Source of the DNA: an uncultured Clostridium sp.
GTDB taxonomy: Bacteria; Bacillota; Clostridia; TANB77; CAG-508
DNA: 6,413 nucleotides
Direction: 5' to 3'
Assembly: GCA_900551615.1 (NCBI GenBank)
Contig: URWN01000058.1
Coordinates: 1 to 6,413, forward strand
In this document: positions 1-5,229 of the stretch, one piece after another
How the letters are laid out: every line of letters starts with the position of its first letter
How positions within the stretch are numbered: the first letter of the stretch is position 1
Notes under the pieces: model-generated
What the model was told of the DNA's origin: nothing
What the model saw: only the letters and a program-made list of their open reading frames with translations
The model's database searches: none
Position numbers and translations under genes: made by a program

Positions 1-84
1 TAGACCAAGAAAATGTTTAAATTGGGATAATCCATTTAATTTATTTTTAAAAGAAGTGTCGCACTTGGATTGACAATTCATCAT
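1..84 (-). CDS. Start of an unrecognised protein, cut by the window edge
   Basis: An open frame begins with two consecutive ATG codons (84-82 and 81-79) and stays open for 28 codons to the edge of the window. The first ATG overlaps the TGA stop of the preceding 297-residue gene as ATGA, a common arrangement for translationally coupled genes. The visible N-terminus has two cysteines (C4 and C8, CxxxC spacing) followed by lysine-rich sequence. The purine-rich AAAAGG sits almost directly against the first ATG, so it is a poor ribosome binding site, and coupling would have to carry initiation. No family can be named from 28 residues. It could also be chance open frame. Confidence 0.4.
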   Translation of the reverse strand, partial: MMNCQSKCDTSFKNKLNGLSQFKHFLGL

Positions 85-974
85 CCTTTTATGAAAGTAT
101 TCATACATAATTTTGCACTCATAACATAAATATTATTATTATCTTTAATAATTCTATTATTATTTATCTCATACAATGTTCGTTCTACTAAATTTATTAA
201 TTCTTTCTCCATATATTTTACTAAAACAATTGTATTTATTACATTATACATATCTTTTTCTGATATGGTATTCCATATTAATGCATAAAATTTTTTAATA
301 TATATAGAACGTTCATTATCCAACTCACCATCTAAAGGAGCAATTGTAGCATTATCCGTTTCTAAAGGAAAAAATTTCGTAATACGTATCTTCTTTAATT
401 CAGATTCATTTTCTGATAATTCTTTGTCATAATGCTCAGGAATTCCACCTATTTTTATACACCTAAATAGAATAAAAAGTTTGAACCAATGATATATTTT
501 AGATAAATTATTCTTGATGTCTAATTCTTTCTGAGCAAATAAACAATAGAAATCTTTAAACTCTTGCTTCAAAACATTATTAGATTGCTTTCTATCTCTC
601 ATATAAGCATCTTTAGTTTTTTGTGAATAATATAAAGGTCTACAATATTTAATTAATATATCAAAATTTATATCATTCTTATTTTCTTCACACGTATCAA
701 AGTATTCTTTAAGAGTTTTATCATTAACTTTTAGACAATCAAAGTTAAATACATATTGCTCTTTATCTTTTATATTTATATCTTTTGATAAAAATTCATG
801 TATTTTAAAAAAAGATGCTGGTAAATATATTTCATAACAAATACTATTAATTTTATATTCACACTTTATTAAGTCAAACCAGTTAAACTCTTTATCCATA
901 TCTGATGTTTTAGGAATCAGCTCAATTTTAGTTTTTTCTACTTCTTCATTTTCAAGTTTAACGTCATCTGTCAT
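81..974 (-). CDS. Unrecognised 297-residue protein
   Basis: I do not recognise this protein. The start is placed at the ATG at 974-972 (MTDDVK...), because AAGGTG lies 6 nt upstream of it. The frame can be extended 20 codons to 1034, but that stretch covers the likely promoter and has no ribosome binding site. The first 30 residues are acidic and probably disordered. The rest looks like a soluble, mixed alpha/beta cytoplasmic protein rich in Lys, Asn and aromatic residues, with no signal peptide, no convincing membrane segment and no cysteine-pair metal site. A phrase PLDGELDNERSIYIKKF near residues 214-230 looks like a structured loop and helix. It follows the octamer-repeat region and overlaps the next frame by 4 nt (ATGA). 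Its own promoter probably lies at 1006-1033, so it may be controlled separately from the upstream gene set. Confidence 0.8.
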   Translation of the reverse strand: MTDDVKLENEEVEKTKIELIPKTSDMDKEFNWFDLIKCEYKINSICYEIYLPASFFKIHEFLSKDINIKDKEQYVFNFDCLKVNDKTLKEYFDTCEENKNDINFDILIKYCRPLYYSQKTKDAYMRDRKQSNNVLKQEFKDFYCLFAQKELDIKNNLSKIYHWFKLFILFRCIKIGGIPEHYDKELSENESELKKIRITKFFPLETDNATIAPLDGELDNERSIYIKKFYALIWNTISEKDMYNVINTIVLVKYMEKELINLVERTLYEINNNRIIKDNNNIYVMSAKLCMNTFIKG

Positions 975-980
975 TTTATT

Positions 981-986
981 CACCTT
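981..986 (-). promoter_or_regulatory. Ribosome binding site deciding the start of the 297-residue gene
   Basis: AAGGTG on the minus strand lies 6 nt before the ATG at 974. No comparable site precedes the earlier in-frame ATGs at 995 and 1034, so the 974 start is preferred. Confidence 0.6.
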
Positions 987-1005
987 GACTTTCATCCATA
1001 TATTA

Positions 1006-1033
1006 ATAATAGTATCAAAAAAAAATATGTCCA
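1006..1033 (-). promoter_or_regulatory. Probable sigma-A type promoter of the 297-residue gene
   Basis: On the minus strand TGGACA (1033-1028, 5 of 6 to TTGACA) is separated by 16 nt, including a long T run, from TATTAT (1011-1006, 5 of 6 to TATAAT). Transcription would start around 1000, giving a leader of some 25 nt before the ATG at 974. The -35 element is itself a copy of the octamer ATGTCCAN (1027-1034) found six more times at 1110-1214. A protein binding that octamer would block this promoter. In such AT-rich DNA the -10 match alone is weak evidence. Confidence 0.45.
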
Positions 1034-1109
1034 ATCAAATGTAAAACAATAACTTTAGAAATAAAAACCACCTTATCTGGTAGAGTCAAAATTTATCAAT
1101 AATACATAA

Positions 1110-1214
1110 ATGTCCAGATGTCCAAATGTCCAGCAATAAAATGGTGTGTAAAAGGGTGTGTTATTAAACATAAAACACACCCTTCTATAATTGGACATAT
1201 GGACATTAAGACAT
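1110..1214. repeat. Octamer array in inverted arrangement, (ATGTCCAN)x3 facing (NTGGACAT)x3
   Basis: Three tandem head-to-tail copies of an 8-bp unit, atgtccag, atgtccaa and atgtccag, occupy 1110-1133. Three copies in the opposite orientation, ttggacat, atggacat and the degenerate taagacat, occupy 1191-1214. The two arms face each other across 57 nt that contain a strong hairpin. A seventh copy lies at 1027-1034 inside the probable promoter of the downstream gene. This is what is seen. The arrangement resembles a binding array for a regulator, replication initiator or recombinase, but the 8-bp period does not match one helical turn and no such protein is identified here. The rest of the 975-1237 gap holds no gene I can support. 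Confidence 0.75.
1150..1184 (-). terminator. Hairpin, probable terminator of the four-gene set
   Basis: An 11-bp perfect stem is formed by 1152-1162 (aagggtgtgtt) and 1174-1184 (aacacaccctt), with an 11-nt loop. Read on the minus strand the stem is followed by only four T residues (1153-1150, partly inside the stem), so it is a modest intrinsic terminator for the gene ending at 1238. A second copy of ggtgtgt at 1143-1149 could compete for the same acacacc arm, so this may be an attenuator-like switch and not a plain terminator. Confidence 0.5.
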
Positions 1215-1237
1215 ATACTTATTTTAATAATTAAAAA

Positions 1238-1420
1238 TTACATTAAATGTAATAATTTAGCTCTTACTATACCCTTTACTGATTCATTTATACGATCTAA
1301 TGATATCTCTCCATTATTAACAGCATCTAATAAACCTAAATCTACTATAGGCTCTCCCTTAAGACGTTTACTAAATTGTATAGAATCTCTCATCTTACGT
1401 CTAAAACGTTCACCAAACAT
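1238..1420 (-). CDS. Small basic protein, 60 residues
   Basis: A 60-residue protein starts at the ATG at 1420-1418 with AAGAGGT 7 nt upstream. That site overlaps the stop codon of the preceding CFI-box gene (gap 12 nt), so the two are translationally linked. The first 22 residues are strongly basic (Arg/Lys). Residues 33-55 (AV..G.IS..RINESV..IV.AK) look very much like the pattern ending the second domain of glycoside hydrolase family 3 enzymes, but no catalytic region of that family precedes it, so I do not call it an enzyme. No cysteines and no membrane segment are seen. The frame on the opposite strand (1191-1424) has no ribosome binding site and I treat it as a shadow. Function unknown. 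Confidence 0.65.
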   Translation of the reverse strand: MFGERFRRKMRDSIQFSKRLKGEPIVDLGLLDAVNNGEISLDRINESVKGIVRAKLLHLM

Positions 1421-1432
1421 ATAAAATACCTC

Positions 1433-3019
1433 TTATACTATTTTTTCTTTTAAATCTTGCACCATTTTAAAATACAAATTTTTACAACTTATATTATCAT
1501 TTGCTTCAATATATTTAAGACAAGGTTTTAAATACATTAACCAAATATTCATATATATATCACTAGCATTTGGTAACTTATTAATGGTACTTACAATTTT
1601 AGGTGCTATATTATAATACTCTTTTATTAACTCTTTACCATCAGGTTGATTTTTCAACCAATTATCACGGAAATGCCTAAACATAGTTAATTCATAGCAA
1701 TCATCTGGTTTATTAAAACTATCACATACAGCTGTAGTAATAAAACAGCCTTCGGATTCATTTTCTTTTTGAGATTCATTCAAATTTTTAAGAACATCTT
1801 TAGCTACTGTTTTAACTTCATCATTTCCCACAGATATAGCTTTATTTAAATAATCTCTAGCAAAAGATGGATTTTCTTCAACACCTACGCCAATGGCATA
1901 ACATATACCAAAAATACATAAGGCATCTCCATTATTTTGATCAAGTTATAAAGCTTTTTTTTATAAAGAAATTCCTTTTTTTTCATCTTTATCAAAGTCT
2001 GCATATTCCTCATTAAGACCTAAATATACACTAGCTAAACTACTAGCTGCTAAACTAGAATTATTAACTCGGATATTTCTTTCATAATATTCAACAGCTT
2101 TATAATAATTATGTTCACTTAAAAATATATTAACTAATTCATTCAAAGCTTCTTCTTCATTTTGTTCAGCAGCTACTAGATACCATTGTTTAGCTTTATT
2201 AATATTTTTAGGTAAAAATTTTTCAAAATAATATAAACGTCCTAATATTAATGCAGAATTTCTTTCACCTTTAACAGCTGCTTTTTCATAATATTGAATA
2301 GCTTTATTTACATTAGCCGATTGATGACACTCTCCTGATAAATATATATATCCTAAGGAAGCCAAAGCTTTCCAGTAACCTTTATTGGCAGCTTTTTGAT
2401 ATAATTTCATAGCTTTATTGTAGTTTATCTTTTCGGAGTTCTCAGAACAATAATAATTTGCGACCTCATATATAATAAAAGGATCTTCAGATTTTTCTAA
2501 TTTATCAATTTGAGATAATATATTTTTATTTAAGATAGGAATATACTCTTCATTAATATTATAAAAACCTGAACCTATTAAATGTAAATCTGCTAATACA
2601 TAACCCTCATCACTTAATTGAGCTAATATATTGAATGCCGATTCACCATCTTCTTTTATTTGATCATAGCCATATTCTAAAATCATTGCTGCTAAATAAG
2701 CCAATCTTGGACTATCAGCATTTTCAATATTGTTAATTCTATCAATAAACTCACTCATTTTATAATTAACAAATAATCTCTCTAATTTTTCAGCTAATTT
2801 ATCATTTTTAATATCTTCTTCTTGTTGTACTTGAGCAAAATCTCCAAAAAAGTCTCCACCATCATTATCAATAATAATATCTTCTTTAGTATCATCTATA
2901 ATATCCTTTTCAGTTATTGTAGATTCATTATTAAATTCCTGAAGAGAATATCCACATTCATGACAAAATTTGCCATTCTTTAATGTTTTAGCTCCACAAT
3001 TAGGACAAAATTTTAACAT
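1433..3019 (-). pseudogene. Zinc-ribbon / Sel1-repeat / CFI-box protein, interrupted by two in-frame TAA codons
   Basis: One continuous reading frame of 528 codons starts at the ATG at 3019-3017 (AGAGGT 7 nt upstream) and is interrupted by TAA at codon 353 (1963-1961) and codon 358 (1948-1946). Residues 5-22 form a zinc ribbon (C5-x2-C8, C19-x2-C22). An acidic linker runs to about residue 65. From about residue 100, and clearly from 185 to 410, there are helical Sel1/TPR-like repeats (for example 201-214 NKAMKLYQKAANKG). From C425 the protein has a CFI-box C-terminal domain (CFITTAVC, later FRHFRDNWL and the YY..AP.IV pattern), a domain of unknown function known from the C-termini of such multidomain proteins. 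The sequence between and after the two stops (KKAL, then LDQNNGDALC...) continues the repeat pattern in the same frame. The lesions are therefore point changes, plausibly Tyr to stop and Glu, Gln or Lys to stop. The only start in the second part is a GTG at 1831 with no ribosome binding site. Sel1 repeats are protein-binding scaffolds, so an adaptor role is inferred. If the stops are sequencing errors the gene is intact. Confidence 0.85.
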
Positions 3020-3039
3020 AACTTGTACCTCTCATTTTA

Positions 3040-3611
3040 TTAATATTGTATTTGTTTTTGTGGTCTTCTAAATGCTGTCTTTGCTATTTCTGCAAATATT
3101 GGTCCACCATTCTCAGGTTTTCCTAAATCAGATATAGACATCTTAGCCCAATCTATAATACCTATATTTTTCCAATCACTATTATTAATACTTTCATAAA
3201 TTTGATAAGCTTTTCCGCCTATTCCTTTTATTTGATAAATCACTTTATCAATACTGTCATCTTTTTGATTTATTAAATCTGCACCTAACTGATTTTGTTT
3301 TCTATCAAACCAAACTGTATCGTAATCTATAAGTAAACTATCTTCAGTTTTATTAGGTAAAGCATTTTTAGATTGTGCTTCTATTGATACATTAGGTGTA
3401 TTAATTTTTATATTATCGCTTTTATCAATAAGTTTTTTAGCTACAAAAGCTGTAGCCGCAATACCAGCCACTATCGCTCCACCTTTAACTAATGTTTCTG
3501 TACGTTCATTCTTTAATTTTTCTATTTCAATTTTTTTCTATTACTTGAATCCCATGCTTCTACTGCTACTTGAGCAATAGTCCCAAGAATATCTAAACCT
3601 GAAAATCCCAT
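3040..3611 (-). pseudogene. Single-pass membrane-anchored protein of unknown function, frameshifted
   Basis: Translation should start at the ATG at 3611-3609, with AGGAGG 9 nt upstream. The first frame gives 29 residues, MGFSGLDILGTI... ending NRKKLK, then TAG at 3524-3522. The run of seven A (3537-3531 on this strand) would restore a single frame if it held eight, giving a 190-residue protein that reads NRKKIEIEKLKNER across the join. The restored protein has an amphipathic N-terminus (about 1-22), a short charged linker, one hydrophobic segment near residues 44-58 (GGAIVAGIAATAFVA) followed by lysines, and a polar domain from about 75 to 190 with several Trp/Tyr residues. The frame reported alone would begin at a GTG at 3471 in the middle of the hydrophobic segment, without a ribosome binding site, which is not credible. 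No family recognised. It lies 20 nt before the Sel1/CFI-box gene. Confidence 0.7.
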
Positions 3612-3630
3612 TTATTTGTTCCTCCTAACA

Positions 3631-3786
3631 TTAACCTAATCTTCGATTAATTACCCAACTATGAGGTTTATCTCCATTTTTTCTAGGACATTTGCCTGGC
3701 TGTGGTCTTCCCATACTTGGTGAACGAGTTTCTTTTTTTCCGCAATAAGTACACATATATTCAATTCTCTTAAATGTTGAAGACAT
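3631..3786 (-). CDS. Zinc-binding-type microprotein, 51 residues
   Basis: A 51-residue protein starts at the ATG at 3786-3784, with AGGAGG 8 nt upstream, and ends at TAA 3633-3631. Its stop is followed within a few bases by the AGGAGG of the next gene, so it is the first member of the four-gene set. It has C12-x2-C15 (MCTYCGKKE) and later C33 and H42, in a basic, Gly/Pro-rich chain (RSPSMGRPQPGKCPRKNGDK). C12, C15, C33 and H42 would suit a single zinc site (C-C-C-H). There is no signal peptide or membrane segment. Such basic mini zinc ribbons usually bind nucleic acid or a partner protein; that role is inferred. No named family is recognised. Confidence 0.75.
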   Translation of the reverse strand: MSSTFKRIEYMCTYCGKKETRSPSMGRPQPGKCPRKNGDKPHSWVINRRLG

Positions 3787-3917
3787 ATTTATTCCCTCCT
3801 CACATTTTATTTCGCTATATGTTTATTAAAAGTTTTTATAAAATTACAATATCGTATTTATAAAAAAAACACCATTCTCACTAGGGTTAATATTAATACT
3901 ATAAGTATATATATTTT
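3787..3917 (-). promoter_or_regulatory. Intergenic region expected to hold the promoter of the four-gene set
   Basis: This 131-nt AT-rich gap is the only space upstream of the 51-residue gene large enough for a promoter. I see no convincing -35/-10 pair; one weak candidate -35 is TTGTAA near 3850-3845 on the minus strand, without a good -10 partner. It contains a 10-bp palindrome ttaatattaa (3887-3896) and a 5-bp inverted repeat atact/agtat around 3902, possible operator half-sites, but short palindromes are expected by chance in such DNA. Confidence 0.25.
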
Positions 3918-4115
3918 TTAAATATCGCTTTCTTTCATAATTTCAGTAATATCTACACCTAAACATTCAGATATTCTAAATAATAAATCCATACTGGGTT
4001 TTGCATATCCACATTCTATTTTGCTTAAATATTGTGGTGTTATACCTATTTTTTGAGCAAAATCAACTTGTTCAAAACCTCTATCTTTTCGATAATATCG
4101 TATTTTATTGCCTAA
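3918..4115 (-). pseudogene. Cro/C1-type (XRE) helix-turn-helix regulator lacking a start codon
   Basis: The frame from 4115 to the TAA at 3920-3918 encodes 65 residues covering a complete XRE-type DNA-binding domain: LGNKIRYYRKDRG, then the turn region QVDFAQKIGIT, the recognition part TPQYLSKIECGYAKPS, and closing helices ending GVDITEIM. This class makes phage-type repressors that bind operator DNA as dimers. The frame is open upstream only to a TGA at 4136-4134, and between that stop and residue L1 there is no ATG, GTG or TTG and no ribosome binding site. Only about one to five residues seem to be missing, and the break falls exactly in the T tract of the terminator behind the ERF gene. 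An ATT start at 4127 is conceivable but unsupported. I infer a gene beheaded by deletion or rearrangement; the domain call itself is secure. Confidence 0.75.
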
Positions 4116-4149
4116 AAAGGCTAGAATACTTATTCAGATTCTAGCCTTT
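4114..4149 (-). terminator. Intrinsic terminator behind the ERF gene
   Basis: A perfect 12-bp stem (4149-4138 with 4127-4116, core AAAGGCTAGAAT) with a 10-nt loop is followed on the minus strand by a run of five T (4118-4114). It begins 4 nt after the ERF stop codon, so it closes the recombination module. On the plus strand the T tract is weaker, so I call it for the minus strand only. Confidence 0.85.
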
Positions 4150-4152
4150 AAT

Positions 4153-4773
4153 TTATGCTGTCTTAATCATTTGCTTTTGACAATCCATACATAGTGGTTT
4201 ATTATATCTAGCCATAGAAAATTGCACCACTCTATCACTCGTTATTTCTTCACCACAATTAGCACAAACAGTTATGGATTTTCTAATAGTAGATATTTTC
4301 TTTACATTATTAACTATTTTAGAACCTTTATTACCTATTGAAGAATTTTCATCTGTTTTAGTATCTGCTTCAGGATCATCACCTGTAGCAATACATAGAC
4401 TCATCATATAAGCATATTTTATAGCTGCTGTCTGTGCTTTCATAACAGCTTTATCTCCTGCATCTTGACCACTACCTATACCAAATAAATCAACACATTC
4501 TCCGCTTTCACTATCAATTAATTTAATTTGGACATTAACAGTTACCAGATGTTCTGTATTTCCCTTTAGATTGATAACATCAACCATTGAAGCAATTTCT
4601 GGTATAACAACACTTGCAATCTTATTCTTAGTTAAAGCAGAATTAACTTTTAAAAGCACATCTTCAGCTGTAGCGTATTTATATTGATGGTACGAGTTCA
4701 AACCATTTTTAGCAATATGACCACATTCAATCATTACATTAACCAATTTTTTAGCAATTTTTGTATTTTCCAT
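4153..4773 (-). CDS. ERF-family single-strand DNA annealing protein
   Basis: This is a 206-residue recombinase of the ERF family (essential recombination function, as in phage P22), which binds single-stranded DNA and anneals complementary strands in phage recombination. The ERF core spans about residues 1-140. It includes YHQYKYATAEDVL (28-40), which sets the N-terminal part, and the signature G-S-G-Q-D-A-G-D-K-A (100-109) followed by MKAQTAAIKYA and TGDDPEAD (130-137). A flexible linker follows, then a four-cysteine finger (C170-x2-C173, C195-x2-C198) that probably binds zinc and may help hold DNA or a partner protein. The start ATG at 4773-4771 has AAGGAG 10 nt upstream, overlapping the stop of the gene before it (gap 14 nt). 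A nuclease gene three positions upstream completes an Exo/annealase pair. Length and motifs look intact. Confidence 0.92.
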   Translation of the reverse strand: MENTKIAKKLVNVMIECGHIAKNGLNSYHQYKYATAEDVLLKVNSALTKNKIASVVIPEIASMVDVINLKGNTEHLVTVNVQIKLIDSESGECVDLFGIGSGQDAGDKAVMKAQTAAIKYAYMMSLCIATGDDPEADTKTDENSSIGNKGSKIVNNVKKISTIRKSITVCANCGEEITSDRVVQFSMARYNKPLCMDCQKQMIKTA

Positions 4774-4787
4774 AATATATACACTCC

Positions 4788-5081
4788 TTAATATTCATTT
4801 GCAAATAATACAGTTACAGTTTCATAGTAATTTTTATCTGTAGCATCAGCTATAATATATATTTTGCCTTTTGAAGTCTTATAACTAGCTAAAATCCTAT
4901 CGTTATAAATTATCGCTTCATTATTAGATTTAATATCATCAGTTGTTAAGTCTCCCCAATCTTTAGAAATAAATCTCTCAATACAATTATTTATCTCTAA
5001 CCTGTATTTAGGATCTTCTTTAATATCTTGAGCAATTGTTCTTGTCTGGTAAAAATTAGCTTTGAAAAATGGATTATACAT
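4788..5081 (-). CDS. Small plasmid/phage-associated protein, 97 residues
   Basis: The ATG at 5081-5079 is chosen, with AAGGAG 8 nt upstream. The frame also opens at a GTG at 5090, but that codon overlaps the ribosome binding site and is not credible. The protein has the ordered landmarks of a small family often annotated only as plasmid-related protein: TRTIAQDI near the N-terminus, DWGDL followed by an N (about 41-54), RILASY plus K.YIIAD (about 62-79), and a C-terminal TVTVLFANEY. Members of this family are found in plasmids and prophages next to replication or recombination genes; their biochemical role is not known to me. It sits between the nuclease/micropeptide genes and ERF, 14 nt before ERF, so it is probably co-translated with ERF. 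No membrane segment or metal site is visible. Confidence 0.78.
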   Translation of the reverse strand: MYNPFFKANFYQTRTIAQDIKEDPKYRLEINNCIERFISKDWGDLTTDDIKSNNEAIIYNDRILASYKTSKGKIYIIADATDKNYYETVTVLFANEY

Positions 5082-5089
5082 ATATTTCA

Positions 5090-5095
5090 CTCCTT
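5090..5095 (-). promoter_or_regulatory. Ribosome binding site joined to a terminator T tract
   Basis: AAGGAG at 5095-5090 serves the ATG at 5081 (8 nt spacing). It begins immediately after the five-T run (5100-5096) that follows the hairpin at 5104-5130, so hairpin and translation start are physically linked and no promoter fits between them. Confidence 0.6.
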
Positions 5096-5130
5096 AAAAA
5101 CTAAAGCCAAAGGTATTTAACCTTTGGCTT
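5096..5130 (-). terminator. Terminator-like hairpin inside the recombination module
   Basis: An 11-bp perfect stem (5130-5120 with 5114-5104, AAGCCAAAGGT/ACCTTTGGCTT) with a 5-nt loop is followed on the minus strand by TAG and then five T. It starts 7 nt after the stop of the 25-residue gene. On the plus strand the same stem is also followed by T-rich sequence, so it could act in both directions. Because the next gene has no room for its own promoter, some transcripts must pass through it; it may set expression of the last two genes and not stop everything. Confidence 0.65.
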
Positions 5131-5137
5131 ATTTTCT

Positions 5138-5215
5138 TTATTTTTTATTATTGCCATTATTATTTAAAATCATGCTAATAACTTGTAATATTAATAAAAT
5201 GATTTCTTTATTCAT
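5138..5215 (-). CDS. Hydrophobic micropeptide, 25 residues
   Basis: A short gene starts at the ATG at 5215-5213 with AAGGAG 9 nt upstream, overlapping the stop of the nuclease gene, and ends at TAA 5140-5138. The peptide begins MNKEIILLILQVISMIL and ends in an Asn/Lys-rich tail (NNNGNNKK). This is one hydrophobic helix of about 14 residues with a polar C-terminus, suited to lying in or on the membrane. It resembles small phage peptides of this layout, including holin-like and toxin-like ones, but is too short to assign. The ribosome binding site and its place between two real genes are the main support. Confidence 0.5.
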   Translation of the reverse strand: MNKEIILLILQVISMILNNNGNNKK

Positions 5216-5229
5216 GATAAAATTCTCCT

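Noticed and set aside
1110..1214. CRISPR array or insertion-sequence terminal repeats
   Set aside because: The units are 8 bp with no spacers, and the facing triplets enclose only a hairpin, no transposase gene.
1191..1424. 77-codon plus-strand frame
   Set aside because: It is antisense to the 60-residue gene, has no ribosome binding site, and its start lies inside the octamer array; the minus-strand gene has a good site.
1433..1831. Independent CFI-box gene starting at the GTG at 1831
   Set aside because: No ribosome binding site precedes the GTG, and the frame upstream continues the Sel1 repeats in the same frame to the stops.
3040..3471. Independent gene starting at the GTG at 3471
   Set aside because: The start would fall inside a hydrophobic segment without a ribosome binding site; a strong AGGAGG-ATG start lies at 3611 in the frame restored by one A.
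3848..4105. Direct repeat aatatcgtattt at 3848-3859 and 4094-4105
   Set aside because: It is 12 bp of AT-rich sequence, one copy inside the XRE coding frame; chance occurrence is plausible and nothing else supports an attachment site.
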